Source: Rhodobacterales bacterium 52_120_T64 (GTDB taxonomy: Bacteria; Pseudomonadota; Alphaproteobacteria; Rhodobacterales; Rhodobacteraceae). Taken from it: a stretch of 64,000 nt of DNA. The stretch lies in assembly GCA_002162875.1 (NCBI GenBank), contig MABA01000017.1, positions 62,001-126,000 on the forward strand, in the 5' to 3' direction. The notes under the pieces were generated by a model. That model was given only the letters and a program-made list of their open reading frames with translations, did no database searches and was not told the origin of the DNA. Each line of letters begins with the position of its first letter. The stretch's first letter is position 1. Positions 1-8,324 of this stretch are shown here, in pieces. The position numbers and the translations under genes are program-made.

Positions 1-31
1 TTGTCTAACTAAGAAAAAGGGAATCGGAATT

Positions 32-1033
32 ATGGCTATCAAAGTGGGTATTAACGGATTTGGCCGCATCGGCCGTAACGTCCTTCGCGCGATCATCGAG
101 TCCGGTCGTACAGACATCGAAGTTGTTGCGATTAACGATCTTGGCCCAGTCGAAATGAACGCACATCTTTTGCGTTTTGACTCCGTTCACGGCCGTTTCC
201 CGGCGACTGTTACGGTTGATGGCAACACTATTGACGTTGGCACCGGCCCGATCTCGGTAACTGCCGAACGGGACCCAAAGAATTTGCCATGGGGCGACGT
301 TGACATTGCGCTGGAGTGCACCGGTTTCTTCACCAAACGTGAAGCCGCAGCTGCGCACTTGGAGAATGGTTCCAAACGCGTTCTTATCTCTGCGCCGGGT
401 GCGGGCGCTGATCAAACCATCGTTTATGGTGTGAATCACGACATTCTAACAGCTGACGACATCGTTGTATCAAACGCGTCATGCACTACTAACTGCCTAT
501 CACCCGTGGTTAAGGTGCTGAACGACACCATTGGCATTGATCACGGCTTCATGACAACGATTCACTCTTATACTGGCGATCAGCCGACGCTTGATGCAAT
601 GCACACCGATTTCTACCGTGCACGCGCTGCAGGTTTGTCGATGATCCCAACTTCGACTGGTGCTGCAAAGGCTGTTGGCCTTGTTCTGCCGGAAATGGCT
701 GGCAAGATGGATGGCGTTGCGATCCGCGTTCCTACACCCAACGTTTCTGTAGTTGATCTCAAGTTCACAGCAAAACGTGCGACAACGGTTGAGGAAATCA
801 ACGATGCGATCCGTGCAGCGGCTGATGGTCCCATGAAAGGCGTTCTTGGATACACCGATCTGCCACTGGTTTCGATCGACTTTAACCACGATCCACACTC
901 CTCTACTTTCCATATGGATCAGACCAAAGTTCAGGCTGGTACATCCTGTCGCATCCTGACCTGGTATGACAATGAGTGGGGTTTCTCGAATCGTATGGCT
1001 GATACTGCTGTAGCAATGGGGGCATTTTTGTGA
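32..1033 (+). CDS. gap: Glyceraldehyde-3-phosphate dehydrogenase, type I
   Basis: This 333-residue protein interconverts glyceraldehyde 3-phosphate and 1,3-bisphosphoglycerate in the cytoplasm. The N-terminal NAD-binding signature [10 protein letters not shown] is at residues 7-16, and the catalytic motif SNASCTTNC places the active-site cysteine at residue 151, the expected position for the family. The C-terminal [11 protein letters not shown] motif is complete. An AAAAGGG ribosome-binding sequence precedes the ATG. The stop codon overlaps the GTG start of pgk, so the two are translationally coupled. With the aldolase, rpe and phosphoglycolate phosphatase downstream it may serve glycolysis/gluconeogenesis or a Calvin cycle; the sequence alone does not decide this. 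The promoter must lie upstream of the window. Confidence 0.97.
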   Translation: MAIKVGINGFGRIGRNVLRAIIESGRTDIEVVAINDLGPVEMNAHLLRFDSVHGRFPATVTVDGNTIDVGTGPISVTAERDPKNLPWGDVDIALECTGFFTKREAAAAHLENGSKRVLISAPGAGADQTIVYGVNHDILTADDIVVSNASCTTNCLSPVVKVLNDTIGIDHGFMTTIHSYTGDQPTLDAMHTDFYRARAAGLSMIPTSTGAAKAVGLVLPEMAGKMDGVAIRVPTPNVSVVDLKFTAKRATTVEEINDAIRAAADGPMKGVLGYTDLPLVSIDFNHDPHSSTFHMDQTKVQAGTSCRILTWYDNEWGFSNRMADTAVAMGAFL

Positions 1034-2235
1034 GCGGCTTTCGCACCATAAATGTCAACGAAGTGGCCGGACAACGTCTTGTTGTCCGCGCCGACCTTAA
1101 TGCGCCTGTTCAGAACGGTAAGGTTTCCGACGCAACGCGCATCAAGCGGTTCGCGGCGGGCATCAAACCACTGCTGGAAGCTGGTGCACGTGTTACCGTG
1201 TTGTCCCATTTCGGCCGCCCAAAAGGCGAGCGGAACATGGATTTCACCATTGCTCCCATCGTTCCAGAACTGGCCGAGGCGCTTGGGCAGACGGTGAGTT
1301 TCCTGGAAGACTGCACTGGTGAGGCAGCCGTTGTTGCATCCAACGCGCTAACTAACGGCGACGTTATGCTTTGCGAAAACGTGCGTTTCTATCCGGGCGA
1401 AGAAGCAAATGATGCGAGCTTTGCGGGTGAATTGGCCAAACTTGGTGATATCTATGTGAATGACGCCTTTTCGGCAGCGCATCGCGCCCATGCTTCGACA
1501 GCGGCCATCGCTGCGTTGCTTCCTGCCTTTGCTGGCCCCTTGATGGCCGAAGAAATTGCGGCACTTACCGCAGCGCTGGAAGATCCGAAGCGCCCGGCTG
1601 TTGCCGTCGTTGGCGGCGCCAAAGTTTCATCGAAAATATCGGTACTGAAGAACCTTGTTGGCAAGGTTGATACGGTCGTTGTTGGTGGTGGTATGGCGAA
1701 TACGTTTATGTTGGCGGACGGTCACCCGATTGGTAAGTCGCTTTGCGAAGAAGATCAGGTGCTGACGGTACATGAAATTCGCGCGCTGGCTGCAAAATTC
1801 GGCTGCAAAATCATTTTACCGGTGGATGTGGTTTGTGCTTATGACTTCGCGCCAAATGCCAAGAACATCACGACTGATCTGGACGGTTGCCCAGACGATG
1901 CGATGATCCTCGATGCTGGCCCTAAGTCGGTTGAGGTAGTTGCTGAAGTATTTGCCAACTCTAAAACGATCCTCTGGAATGGCCCGATGGGTGCGTTCGA
2001 GATGGAGCCGTTTGATATGGCGACCATCGCTTTAGCAAAAGTCGCAGCGGCGTTGACCAAAGACGGCACACTAGCATCTATCGCAGGAGGCGGGGATACC
2101 GTTGCTGCTTTGAACGTGGCTGGTGTGGCACAAGATTTCACGTATGTCTCCACCGCAGGTGGTGCGTTTCTCGAATGGCTAGAAGGCAAAGAACTGCCTG
2201 CTATAGCCGCCCTCCGCCGCGCTGCGGTTAACTAA
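1030..2235 (+). CDS. pgk: Phosphoglycerate kinase
   Basis: A full-length 401-residue phosphoglycerate kinase, which transfers phosphate between 1,3-bisphosphoglycerate and ADP. The N-terminal substrate-binding signature RADLNAPV (about residues 20-27), the SHFGRPKG loop and the C-terminal nucleotide-binding glycine motif [11 protein letters not shown] are all present. The start is GTG at 1030, overlapping the gap stop codon, and no better downstream start is seen. The 12-nt gap to the aldolase gene supports one transcript gap-pgk-fba-rpe. Confidence 0.97.
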   Translation: MSGFRTINVNEVAGQRLVVRADLNAPVQNGKVSDATRIKRFAAGIKPLLEAGARVTVLSHFGRPKGERNMDFTIAPIVPELAEALGQTVSFLEDCTGEAAVVASNALTNGDVMLCENVRFYPGEEANDASFAGELAKLGDIYVNDAFSAAHRAHASTAAIAALLPAFAGPLMAEEIAALTAALEDPKRPAVAVVGGAKVSSKISVLKNLVGKVDTVVVGGGMANTFMLADGHPIGKSLCEEDQVLTVHEIRALAAKFGCKIILPVDVVCAYDFAPNAKNITTDLDGCPDDAMILDAGPKSVEVVAEVFANSKTILWNGPMGAFEMEPFDMATIALAKVAAALTKDGTLASIAGGGDTVAALNVAGVAQDFTYVSTAGGAFLEWLEGKELPAIAALRRAAVN

Positions 2236-2247
2236 AGGATAATATCA

Positions 2248-3312
2248 ATGGCCCTGATTACCCTTCGACAATTGCTGGATCACGCAGCAGATAACGACTA
2301 CGGCATGCCCGCGTTCAACATCAACAATATGGAACAAGGCTTGGCAATTATGCGCGCCGCCGAGAAGTCGAACGCGCCGGTTATTTTGCAAGCAAGCACC
2401 GGTGCGCGCGCCTATGCCGGCGATATTATGCTGCGTCATATCGTTCAGGCGTTGTCGGAAATGCACCCGAATATTCCAATTTGTATGCATCAGGATCACG
2501 GCAACGACGAACAGACATGTTCGTCAGCAATTCGATACGGTTTTACATCGGTTATGATGGACGGGTCACTTGAAGCTGACATGAAAACGCCAGCATCTTT
2601 CGAATATAACGTTGATATTTCAGAGCGCGTATCGCGGATGGCCCATTGGGTTGGTGCGTCTGTCGAGGGCGAGCTTGGTGTGCTTGGTTCATTGGAAACC
2701 GGCGAGGCGTCGGACGAAGACGGTTCAGGCGCTGAGGGTAAGCTTTCGATGGAGCAGTTGCTGACTGATCCGGACCAAGCCGTTGAATTTGTGAAACTAA
2801 CCAAGGTGGATGCACTGGCGATTGCTTGTGGAACTAGCCATGGCGCCTACAAGTTCAGCAAAAAGCCAACAGGTGATACGCTGGCAATGAACGTTATCGA
2901 AGAGATTCATGCCAAACTTCCAAATACGCATCTTGTTATGCACGGCTCGTCTTCGGTTCCGCAAGAATTGCAAGATATCATTAACGAGTTTGGCGGGAAC
3001 ATACCTCAGACTTATGGCGTTCCCCTTGACGAAATCGTCCGTGGCATCAAGAATGGTGTGCGTAAGGTTAATATCGACACCGACAATCGAATGGCGATCA
3101 CTGGACAGTACCGAAAAGTTGCCGCTGAAAAAGGTGGCGAGTTTGATCCGCGCAAATTTAACATTCCGGCCATGGCTATAATGGAAACCTTGTGTATCGA
3201 GCGGTTCGAGGCGTTTGGTGCGGCCGGAAATGCTGGCAAAATCAAGGCGATACCAATGGACGATATGGCAAAGCGTTATGCTGACGGCTCTCTTGATCCA
3301 AAAGTTAGCTAA
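2248..3312 (+). CDS. cbbA: Fructose-bisphosphate aldolase, class II, Calvin-cycle subtype
   Basis: This 354-residue zinc-dependent aldolase condenses or cleaves fructose 1,6-bisphosphate (and can act on sedoheptulose 1,7-bisphosphate in Calvin-cycle members). Metal-binding histidines are visible in [18 protein letters not shown] and [12 protein letters not shown]. The beginning [14 protein letters not shown] and the overall pattern resemble the CbbA proteins of the Rhodobacter cbb operons rather than the shorter E. coli FbaA type. An AAAGGA ribosome-binding site precedes the ATG. The symbol reflects this subtype; no RuBisCO or phosphoribulokinase gene is inside the window, so a role in carbon fixation is inferred from family resemblance and neighbours. 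The equally valid neutral name is fba. Confidence 0.93.
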   Translation: MALITLRQLLDHAADNDYGMPAFNINNMEQGLAIMRAAEKSNAPVILQASTGARAYAGDIMLRHIVQALSEMHPNIPICMHQDHGNDEQTCSSAIRYGFTSVMMDGSLEADMKTPASFEYNVDISERVSRMAHWVGASVEGELGVLGSLETGEASDEDGSGAEGKLSMEQLLTDPDQAVEFVKLTKVDALAIACGTSHGAYKFSKKPTGDTLAMNVIEEIHAKLPNTHLVMHGSSSVPQELQDIINEFGGNIPQTYGVPLDEIVRGIKNGVRKVNIDTDNRMAITGQYRKVAAEKGGEFDPRKFNIPAMAIMETLCIERFEAFGAAGNAGKIKAIPMDDMAKRYADGSLDPKVS

Positions 3313-3321
3313 GGTACTGAC

Positions 3322-3345
3322 GCCCCGCATATGGGTGCGGGGCGA
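3322..3345 (+). repeat. Intercistronic hairpin between aldolase and rpe
   Basis: A perfect 9-bp GC-rich inverted repeat (CGCCCCGCA, 6-nt loop, TGCGGGGCG) begins 9 nt after the aldolase stop codon. It has no following T-run, so a classical intrinsic terminator is unlikely. A transcript-stabilising or attenuating hairpin inside the carbon operon is more plausible. Confidence 0.6.
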
Positions 3346-3375
3346 CTCCGCGCTCCAATTTAATCGAGGAATATC

Positions 3376-4059
3376 ATGGACCGTTCTATCAAAATCGCTC
3401 CGTCAATTCTGGCGTCTGACTTTGCCAACTTTGGCGCGGAAATTCGTGCAATCGAGGCAGAAGGATGTGACTGGGTTCATGTTGACGTGATGGATGGGCA
3501 TTTTGTTCCAAACATCACTTTTGGACCGGACACCTGCAAAGCAATCCGTCCACATATTAAAACGGTAATGGACGTGCATCTGATGATTGCGCCGACCGAC
3601 CAGTATTTAAAGGCATTTGCCGATTCCGGTGCCGATTACCTGACGATCCATGTTGAAGCGGGGCCGCACTTGCATCGCTCGCTACAATACATCCGTGACC
3701 TAGGGTGCAAGGCTGGTGTTGCGCTGAACCCGTCTACGCCCGCAAGTTCGATTGAATATGTGATGGATCTAATCGACATGGTTTGCGTGATGACCGTGAA
3801 CCCCGGCTTTGGCGGCCAGAAGTTCATTCACAGTCAGATCGAAAAGGTTAAGGAAATCCGTACGATGATCGGTGATCGCGACATTCACATCGAGATCGAC
3901 GGTGGCATTACGCCCGAAACCGGCCCGCTTATGGCGGCGGCCGGTGCGAACGTTCTTGTGGCTGGTTCGGCAGTATTCAAGGGCGGTTCCGTTGCTGATC
4001 CTGCACCTTATGGTGTGAATATCCGTGCCATTCGCGATGCTTCTGAAGCCGCGCGGTAG
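3376..4059 (+). CDS. rpe: Ribulose-phosphate 3-epimerase
   Basis: A 227-residue TIM-barrel epimerase interconverting ribulose 5-phosphate and xylulose 5-phosphate. Family signatures are IAPSILASDF at the N-terminus, HVDVMDGHFVPN with the metal-binding His and catalytic Asp, MTVNPGFGGQKF, and EIDGGI with the second catalytic Asp. The length is normal. A CGAGGA ribosome-binding site lies just ahead of the ATG. It follows the aldolase by 63 nt, across a hairpin, and precedes the thioredoxin/phosphoglycolate-phosphatase gene, as in cbb-type or pentose-phosphate clusters. Confidence 0.97.
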   Translation: MDRSIKIAPSILASDFANFGAEIRAIEAEGCDWVHVDVMDGHFVPNITFGPDTCKAIRPHIKTVMDVHLMIAPTDQYLKAFADSGADYLTIHVEAGPHLHRSLQYIRDLGCKAGVALNPSTPASSIEYVMDLIDMVCVMTVNPGFGGQKFIHSQIEKVKEIRTMIGDRDIHIEIDGGITPETGPLMAAAGANVLVAGSAVFKGGSVADPAPYGVNIRAIRDASEAAR

Positions 4060-4126
4060 GAAATTATTGGCAATATAAGTGAATCTAACGTCGTATTAAG
4101 ACTGAACAAATTGTTAGGAGAATACA

Positions 4127-5329
4127 ATGGCTGCCATTCCTCCAGTGTGTGATTTCGGTTGGAAAGCGCCGGACTTTGCGTTGAAGAATATCGACGGAAG
4201 CATGGTTTCGCTTGGCGATGTGGCGGGTCCAAATGGCACGCTGGTTATGTTCATTTGCAACCATTGCCCCTATGTAAAATCCATTCTTGACCGAATAATC
4301 CGGGATGCGAAGGACCTTGCCGATCTAGGCATTGGTGTGGTTGCCATCAACGGTAACGATGCCGACGGATACCCCGAGGATAGCTTTGAAGGTATGCAAG
4401 CAGCGGCGGCGAAACACAGTTTTCCGTTCCCGTTCTTGCACGATCAAACACAAGATATTGCCAAGGCTTATGACGCTGCGTGCACACCGGACTTCTTTGG
4501 TTTTAACACCAATGGGGAACTGCAATACCGCGGACGACTTGATGCGTCCCGCAGGGAAGCCGGGCCGGCCGACCTTCGCCGTGATCTATACGAAGCGATG
4601 AAACAAGTGGCTGAAACTGGTGTGGGACCGAAAGATCAGATCCCCTCGATGGGCTGCTCGATAAAATGGAAGGCATTCTTAATGCGCGCTGTAATTTTTG
4701 ACCTTGATGGAACGCTTTGCGACTCTGCACCAGACTTACGTTTAACGGCGAATGCGTTGTTGGAATCCTTGGGCTATCAGCCATTATCACTCGAAGTGAT
4801 CCACTCGTTTATCGGCAACGGTGTACCGACGCTGGTGAAGCGTGTGATGAATCATTCTGGAATAGAATTCACTGAACAACGTCATGCTGAATTGACGGCA
4901 ACATTCGAAAAGCTCTACGGGGAAAACCCCGTTGCTGAAACGATTTTGTATCCAGGTGTACGCGATGCGCTAGAGCTGTTGAAATCGCGCGGATATGTGA
5001 TGGGTGTGTGTACCAACAAAGTACACAAGATTACATTGCAGGTGCTGGAAGGCCTGAAAATCAACCAGTATTTCGATGCGGTTGTTGGCGGTGACAGCTT
5101 GCCGACACATAAGCCGGACCCAGCGATGCTGCACGATTGCATCAAACAGCTGGGACGCGAAGATGTTTGGTATGTCGGTGACAGCGAAGTGGATTCCGAA
5201 ACTGCAGTAGCGGCCGGGATCAGGTTTTCTCTATTCACCAATGGATATCGCAGAAATCCTGTTAGTGAGATCGAGCATACCACGCAATTCAGCACATTCG
5301 CGGATTTGTCCGGTCTTTTGTCACTGTGA
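4127..5329 (+). CDS. Thioredoxin-like / phosphoglycolate phosphatase fusion
   Basis: One uninterrupted 400-codon frame joins two proteins usually encoded separately. Residues 1-184 are a thioredoxin/redoxin-family domain with a CNHC active-site motif (FICNHCPYVKS) and the ending SMGCSIKWK that I would expect to be the C-terminus of a free protein. Residues 186-400 are a HAD-family phosphoglycolate phosphatase (Gph/CbbZ type): nucleophile motif FDLDGTL, the Thr-containing VCTNK segment, a downstream lysine in HKPDP, and VGDSEVD. Gph removes phosphate from 2-phosphoglycolate made by RuBisCO oxygenation or DNA repair. An internal ATG at 4682, with GGAAGG about 10 nt upstream, could start a free phosphatase, so one or two products are possible. 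An AGGAG sequence precedes the first ATG. Confidence 0.88.
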   Translation: MAAIPPVCDFGWKAPDFALKNIDGSMVSLGDVAGPNGTLVMFICNHCPYVKSILDRIIRDAKDLADLGIGVVAINGNDADGYPEDSFEGMQAAAAKHSFPFPFLHDQTQDIAKAYDAACTPDFFGFNTNGELQYRGRLDASRREAGPADLRRDLYEAMKQVAETGVGPKDQIPSMGCSIKWKAFLMRAVIFDLDGTLCDSAPDLRLTANALLESLGYQPLSLEVIHSFIGNGVPTLVKRVMNHSGIEFTEQRHAELTATFEKLYGENPVAETILYPGVRDALELLKSRGYVMGVCTNKVHKITLQVLEGLKINQYFDAVVGGDSLPTHKPDPAMLHDCIKQLGREDVWYVGDSEVDSETAVAAGIRFSLFTNGYRRNPVSEIEHTTQFSTFADLSGLLSL

Positions 5330-5352
5330 ACGAAAAAACCATATCGCCCTAA

Positions 5353-5766
5353 TCAGTGCGTATCCTTACATAAAGCGTGATCCGACAACGACTGGATCAC
5401 ATAACAATCTTTTATACTGTCACCGTGGCAACCCTCGGTGATCCGCATCAGCTCTGCTTCCAACCTTTGCAATTGCGCGATCCGTTTGCGCGTGGCCGAG
5501 AGGTGGTCTTCAGCGATGCGGTTTGCATCTGCGCATGGTTGCTCAGGATGGGCCGAGAGATCCAGCAACTCGCGAATCGCGTCGATTTTTAGGCCAAGGT
5601 CACGAGCGTGTTTGATGAATGTCAGTCGTTCCAGTTCCACGGTCGTATACCGCCGTTGGTTTCCCTCGGACCGTTCCGGAGCAGTGACAAGATTCATCTG
5701 TTCATAATACCGGATCGTCGGGACTTTAACGCCAGTTTTGATAGATAGTTCGCCGATGGACAACAT
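5353..5766 (-). CDS. MerR-family metal-responsive regulator, ZntR/CadR-like
   Basis: This 137-residue regulator has the MerR winged-helix DNA-binding domain (IGELSIKTGVKVPTIRYYE, residues 3-21), a dimerisation helix, and a C-terminal metal loop. Cysteines at EQPCAD (near residue 77), EGCHGD and KDCYVI, with the His in the loop, follow the arrangement of Zn(II)/Cd(II)/Pb(II) sensors of the ZntR/CadR group rather than the two-cysteine copper sensor CueR. I chose ATG at 5766; an in-frame TTG two codons upstream is less likely. It is divergent from the cation diffusion facilitator and almost certainly controls it through the promoter at 5782-5812. The exact metal is not determined. Confidence 0.88.
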   Translation of the reverse strand: MLSIGELSIKTGVKVPTIRYYEQMNLVTAPERSEGNQRRYTTVELERLTFIKHARDLGLKIDAIRELLDLSAHPEQPCADANRIAEDHLSATRKRIAQLQRLEAELMRITEGCHGDSIKDCYVIQSLSDHALCKDTH

Positions 5767-5781
5767 TTTCAAATAAACCTC

Positions 5782-5812
5782 TTGATGCTCTAGTCACTAG
5801 AGAGATTATATA
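5782..5812 (+). promoter_or_regulatory. MerR-type promoter/operator for the cation transporter
   Basis: A -35 box TTGATG (5782-5787) and a -10 box TATATA (5807-5812) are separated by 19 bp, the overlong spacer typical of MerR-activated promoters. The spacer carries a perfect 7-bp inverted repeat, CTCTAGT-C-ACTAGAG (5788-5802). The promoter points towards the transporter start at 5844 and lies directly upstream of the divergent regulator gene. Confidence 0.85.
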
Positions 5813-5843
5813 TATGGAAAGATAAAGGAAAGAGGATTTGAAA

Positions 5844-6503
5844 ATGTCGGAATGCGGTTGCTCAGGGCCCCAAAAAACCTTCGATGGAATGTCGACGCGA
5901 TATAAGCAGATATTGTGGGTCGTAATCGCGATTAACGCGTCGATGTTTTTTGTAGAGATGGCAGCAGGGCACTTGGCTGGCTCGCAGGCGTTGCAGGCGG
6001 ATGCGTTGGATTTTTTGGGCGATGCGATGACCTACGGGATCTCGCTGGCCGCAATTGGCGCATCGGTGGCGGTGCGCACAAATGCAGCGTTGTTCAAGGC
6101 GTTTACCTTGTTTGCGATGGGGCTTTGGGTGGCTGGATCCACCGTTTGGCGCGTGTTTTACATCGCCATCCCTGAGGCCGAGATCATGGGGATGATCGGT
6201 TTTCTGGCGTTATTGGCGAACGTTGCCTCGGTACTGTTATTGATGAAATATAAGGACGGGGATGCAAATGTGCGGTCCGTCTGGTTGTGTTCGCGCAACG
6301 ATGCGATTGGCAACGCGGCGGTGATGATTGCGGCATTGGGGGTTTGGGGCACCGCAAGTGGGTGGCCGGATTTGATTGTTGCCGGCGTGATGGCTGGGCT
6401 ATTTTTAAGCAGCGCCACGCAGATCCTGCGGCAGGCATTGGCCGAAAAGAAGGCCGGCCAGATTCGCGAAGTTATAGATCCGCACTCGCACCCAAGCTCA
6501 TAG
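5844..6503 (+). CDS. Cation diffusion facilitator-type transporter
   Basis: A 219-residue membrane protein of about six hydrophobic segments, matching the cation efflux (CDF) fold. After a Cys-rich start (SECGCSG, possibly metal-handling) comes a first helix, then the motif ALQADALDFLGDAMTY containing the Asp residues of the CDF transport site; the paired site appears in SRNDAIGNAAV. CDF proteins expel Zn, Cd, Co or similar ions in exchange for protons. ATG at 5844 is preferred over an in-frame TTG at 5838 because AGAGGA lies at the right distance. The divergent MerR regulator and its promoter indicate induction by metal. The 3' end overlaps the convergent cysG gene by 32 nt. Confidence 0.85.
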   Translation: MSECGCSGPQKTFDGMSTRYKQILWVVIAINASMFFVEMAAGHLAGSQALQADALDFLGDAMTYGISLAAIGASVAVRTNAALFKAFTLFAMGLWVAGSTVWRVFYIAIPEAEIMGMIGFLALLANVASVLLLMKYKDGDANVRSVWLCSRNDAIGNAAVMIAALGVWGTASGWPDLIVAGVMAGLFLSSATQILRQALAEKKAGQIREVIDPHSHPSS

Positions 6504-7911
6504 TGTGCTTGTCGGCTTCGAAGTTTTTGTACCAGTTCAGCGTATCGCTTAGTTCCACGACAGAACCGACAATAACTAGCGCTGGGCCGGGGAGATTGGC
6601 GGCTTCGGCTTTCTCGAACAGGTTCGAGAGCGTTCCTTTGACGACTTGCTGGTTCGGCCTTGTTCCGTTATCCACAATTGCGGCTGGAGTATTCGGGTCC
6701 ACGCCGCGACGGATGAATTCTTCCATCAGGAAATTCAGCGAGGAACGGCCCATGTATATGGCGACCGTTTGACCGGGCCGCGCCATTGTTTCCCAATCCA
6801 GTGAAAGCACGCCGTCTTTGCCGTGCGCTGTGACAAACACACAGGATTGCGCATGGTCTCTGTGTGTCAAGGGAATGCCCGCGTAAGAGGCGCAACCGGA
6901 GGCCGCCGTTATGCCTGGTATGACTTGGAAATTTACATTTGCGGCTGCCAGCGCTTCCAATTCCTCGCCTCCGCGCCCGAAGATAAATGGATCGCCACCT
7001 TTAAGACGGAGGACCCTTTTGCCCTCGCGGGCCAGCTTGACCATAAGGTTTGAGATTTCGTGTTGCTCCATTGCATGATCGTTGGGGCGCTTACCTACGA
7101 AAATTCGTTCAGCGTCGCGGCGCACTAAATTGATGATGCCTTCGCCGATCAGGCGATCGTAAAGAACAACGTCGGCGCGTTGCATCAGGTGCAGGGCGCG
7201 AAAGGTAAGAAGATCGGGGTCGCCGGGACCGGCACCAACCAAGTACACTTCGCCGACCTTTTTAACGTCTTGACCAAGCGCAGCCGCATCCAGCTCAATA
7301 AGGAATTGCTTCTTTGCCGCTTTTGGGTGGCCCGATAGAAACTTGTCGGCAACCGGCCCGTCGATTGTGTTTTCCCAGAACTTCCGACGAGACTCTGGGG
7401 TTTTTAACTTTGTCATTACCCGTTCACGCAACCGCCCTGTAAACGCGGCAAGAGTTCCATATGCTGCGGGCAAAATTGCCTCAATTCGTGCGCGTAAGAT
7501 CCGTGCGATAATCGGGGCTGCTCCTCCGGATGAAATCGCGATAACCAAAGGAGAACGATCAATAATCGAGGGCGTGATGAAATCGCAGTATTCGGTTACG
7601 TCCGCAATATTTGCCAGCACGTGGTTGTGGTTGGCCATGTCGTAAAGGTGGCGATCGCGTTCCTCATTTTCGGTCGCACCGTAGGCTACAGTAACCCCGA
7701 TAAAATCTGGTAACCGCGGGGCTTCGGTGTGGTGCGTCAGCGAGGGGCGGTTTTTCAGATCTCGAAATTCGTCACACAGTACTTCCGCATAAACATGGAC
7801 TATCGCTCCGGCATCCAGCGCACGTTCGACACGGCGCGCAGCAATAGTACCACCTCCGTCAACGATAACTGTCTTGCCTTTTACATCGAGGAAAATGGGT
7901 AAATGGTCCAT
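6472..7911 (-). CDS. cysG: Siroheme synthase CysG (dehydrogenase/ferrochelatase plus methyltransferase)
   Basis: A 479-residue bifunctional enzyme that makes siroheme from uroporphyrinogen III. Residues 1-210 form the precorrin-2 dehydrogenase/sirohydrochlorin ferrochelatase half, with the NAD motif VDGGGTIAARR, Asp104 in NIAD and Ser128 in ISSGG, matching the catalytic Asp and modified Ser of enteric CysG. Residues 220 onward form the S-adenosylmethionine uroporphyrinogen III methyltransferase, with VGAGPGDPDLLT, LKGGDPFIFGRGGEE and the VIPGITAASG motif. It is the last gene of the minus-strand operon diverging from dsrA. Siroheme is the prosthetic group of DsrAB, which explains its place here; it would also serve assimilatory reductases. 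Confidence 0.96.
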   Translation of the reverse strand: MDHLPIFLDVKGKTVIVDGGGTIAARRVERALDAGAIVHVYAEVLCDEFRDLKNRPSLTHHTEAPRLPDFIGVTVAYGATENEERDRHLYDMANHNHVLANIADVTEYCDFITPSIIDRSPLVIAISSGGAAPIIARILRARIEAILPAAYGTLAAFTGRLRERVMTKLKTPESRRKFWENTIDGPVADKFLSGHPKAAKKQFLIELDAAALGQDVKKVGEVYLVGAGPGDPDLLTFRALHLMQRADVVLYDRLIGEGIINLVRRDAERIFVGKRPNDHAMEQHEISNLMVKLAREGKRVLRLKGGDPFIFGRGGEELEALAAANVNFQVIPGITAASGCASYAGIPLTHRDHAQSCVFVTAHGKDGVLSLDWETMARPGQTVAIYMGRSSLNFLMEEFIRRGVDPNTPAAIVDNGTRPNQQVVKGTLSNLFEKAEAANLPGPALVIVGSVVELSDTLNWYKNFEADKHTMSLGASADL

Positions 7912-7920
7912 AGTCGCGTC

Positions 7921-8133
7921 CTATTTATTCTGATCAGCCCATGTTTGCAGTGATTTTGCAATCGTGGTTGCCGTATGCGGATCGAGATCGATCATAGTAA
8001 ACCGTTTACGTTCCCGAAATGTCATCCGCAATACTTTCATGCCACCAAACAACGTCACATCTTTCAAAGTTGCCGACTTTTGGAAAGGCAACTCGACATC
8101 CTGTATTAGGATGGCTTCTTCGCTATCGGTCAT
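7921..8133 (-). CDS. Small conserved-looking protein of unknown function (70 aa)
   Basis: I do not recognise this protein. It is 70 residues, starts with an acidic stretch (TDSEEA), and continues with alternating hydrophobic and charged residues suggesting a compact beta-rich fold ending in a helix (TATTIAKSLQTWADQ). It has no cysteine, signal peptide or membrane segment. Its ATG overlaps the end of the upstream 66-residue gene by 11 nt, and cysG starts 9 nt after its stop codon, so it is almost certainly co-transcribed with the TauD-like gene and cysG. A role tied to the siroheme/sulfur operon is only inferred from position. Confidence 0.75.
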   Translation of the reverse strand: MTDSEEAILIQDVELPFQKSATLKDVTLFGGMKVLRMTFRERKRFTMIDLDPHTATTIAKSLQTWADQNK

Positions 8134-8323
8134 ATTTAAGACCTCGCGTAAACAGTGCTTCGAGCCGCCATTCCCATTTTTTGGGCGTATCGCGGTAGTC
8201 AGGTTTGATGTCGTATTCCATGAACATCACACCAGATTCACCTGCATGTGCGACGAGGCGTCCAAGTTGTTCAAAACTGTCCACGTCGGGGTGTCCGATA
8301 ATAAGATCACTCAATTTTGCCAT
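8123..8323 (-). CDS. Small protein of unknown function (66 aa)
   Basis: I do not recognise this 66-residue protein. It is soluble, mixed in charge and aromatic near the C-terminus (PKKWEWRLEALF), with no cysteine and no signal peptide. ATG at 8323 is chosen because GGGAGT lies at good spacing upstream; an earlier in-frame TTG at 8338 has no such site. Only one base separates its start from the stop codon of the TauD-like gene, and its end overlaps the next gene, indicating tight translational coupling in the operon. Confidence 0.75.
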   Translation of the reverse strand: MAKLSDLIIGHPDVDSFEQLGRLVAHAGESGVMFMEYDIKPDYRDTPKKWEWRLEALFTRGLKYDR

Positions 8324-8324
8324 T

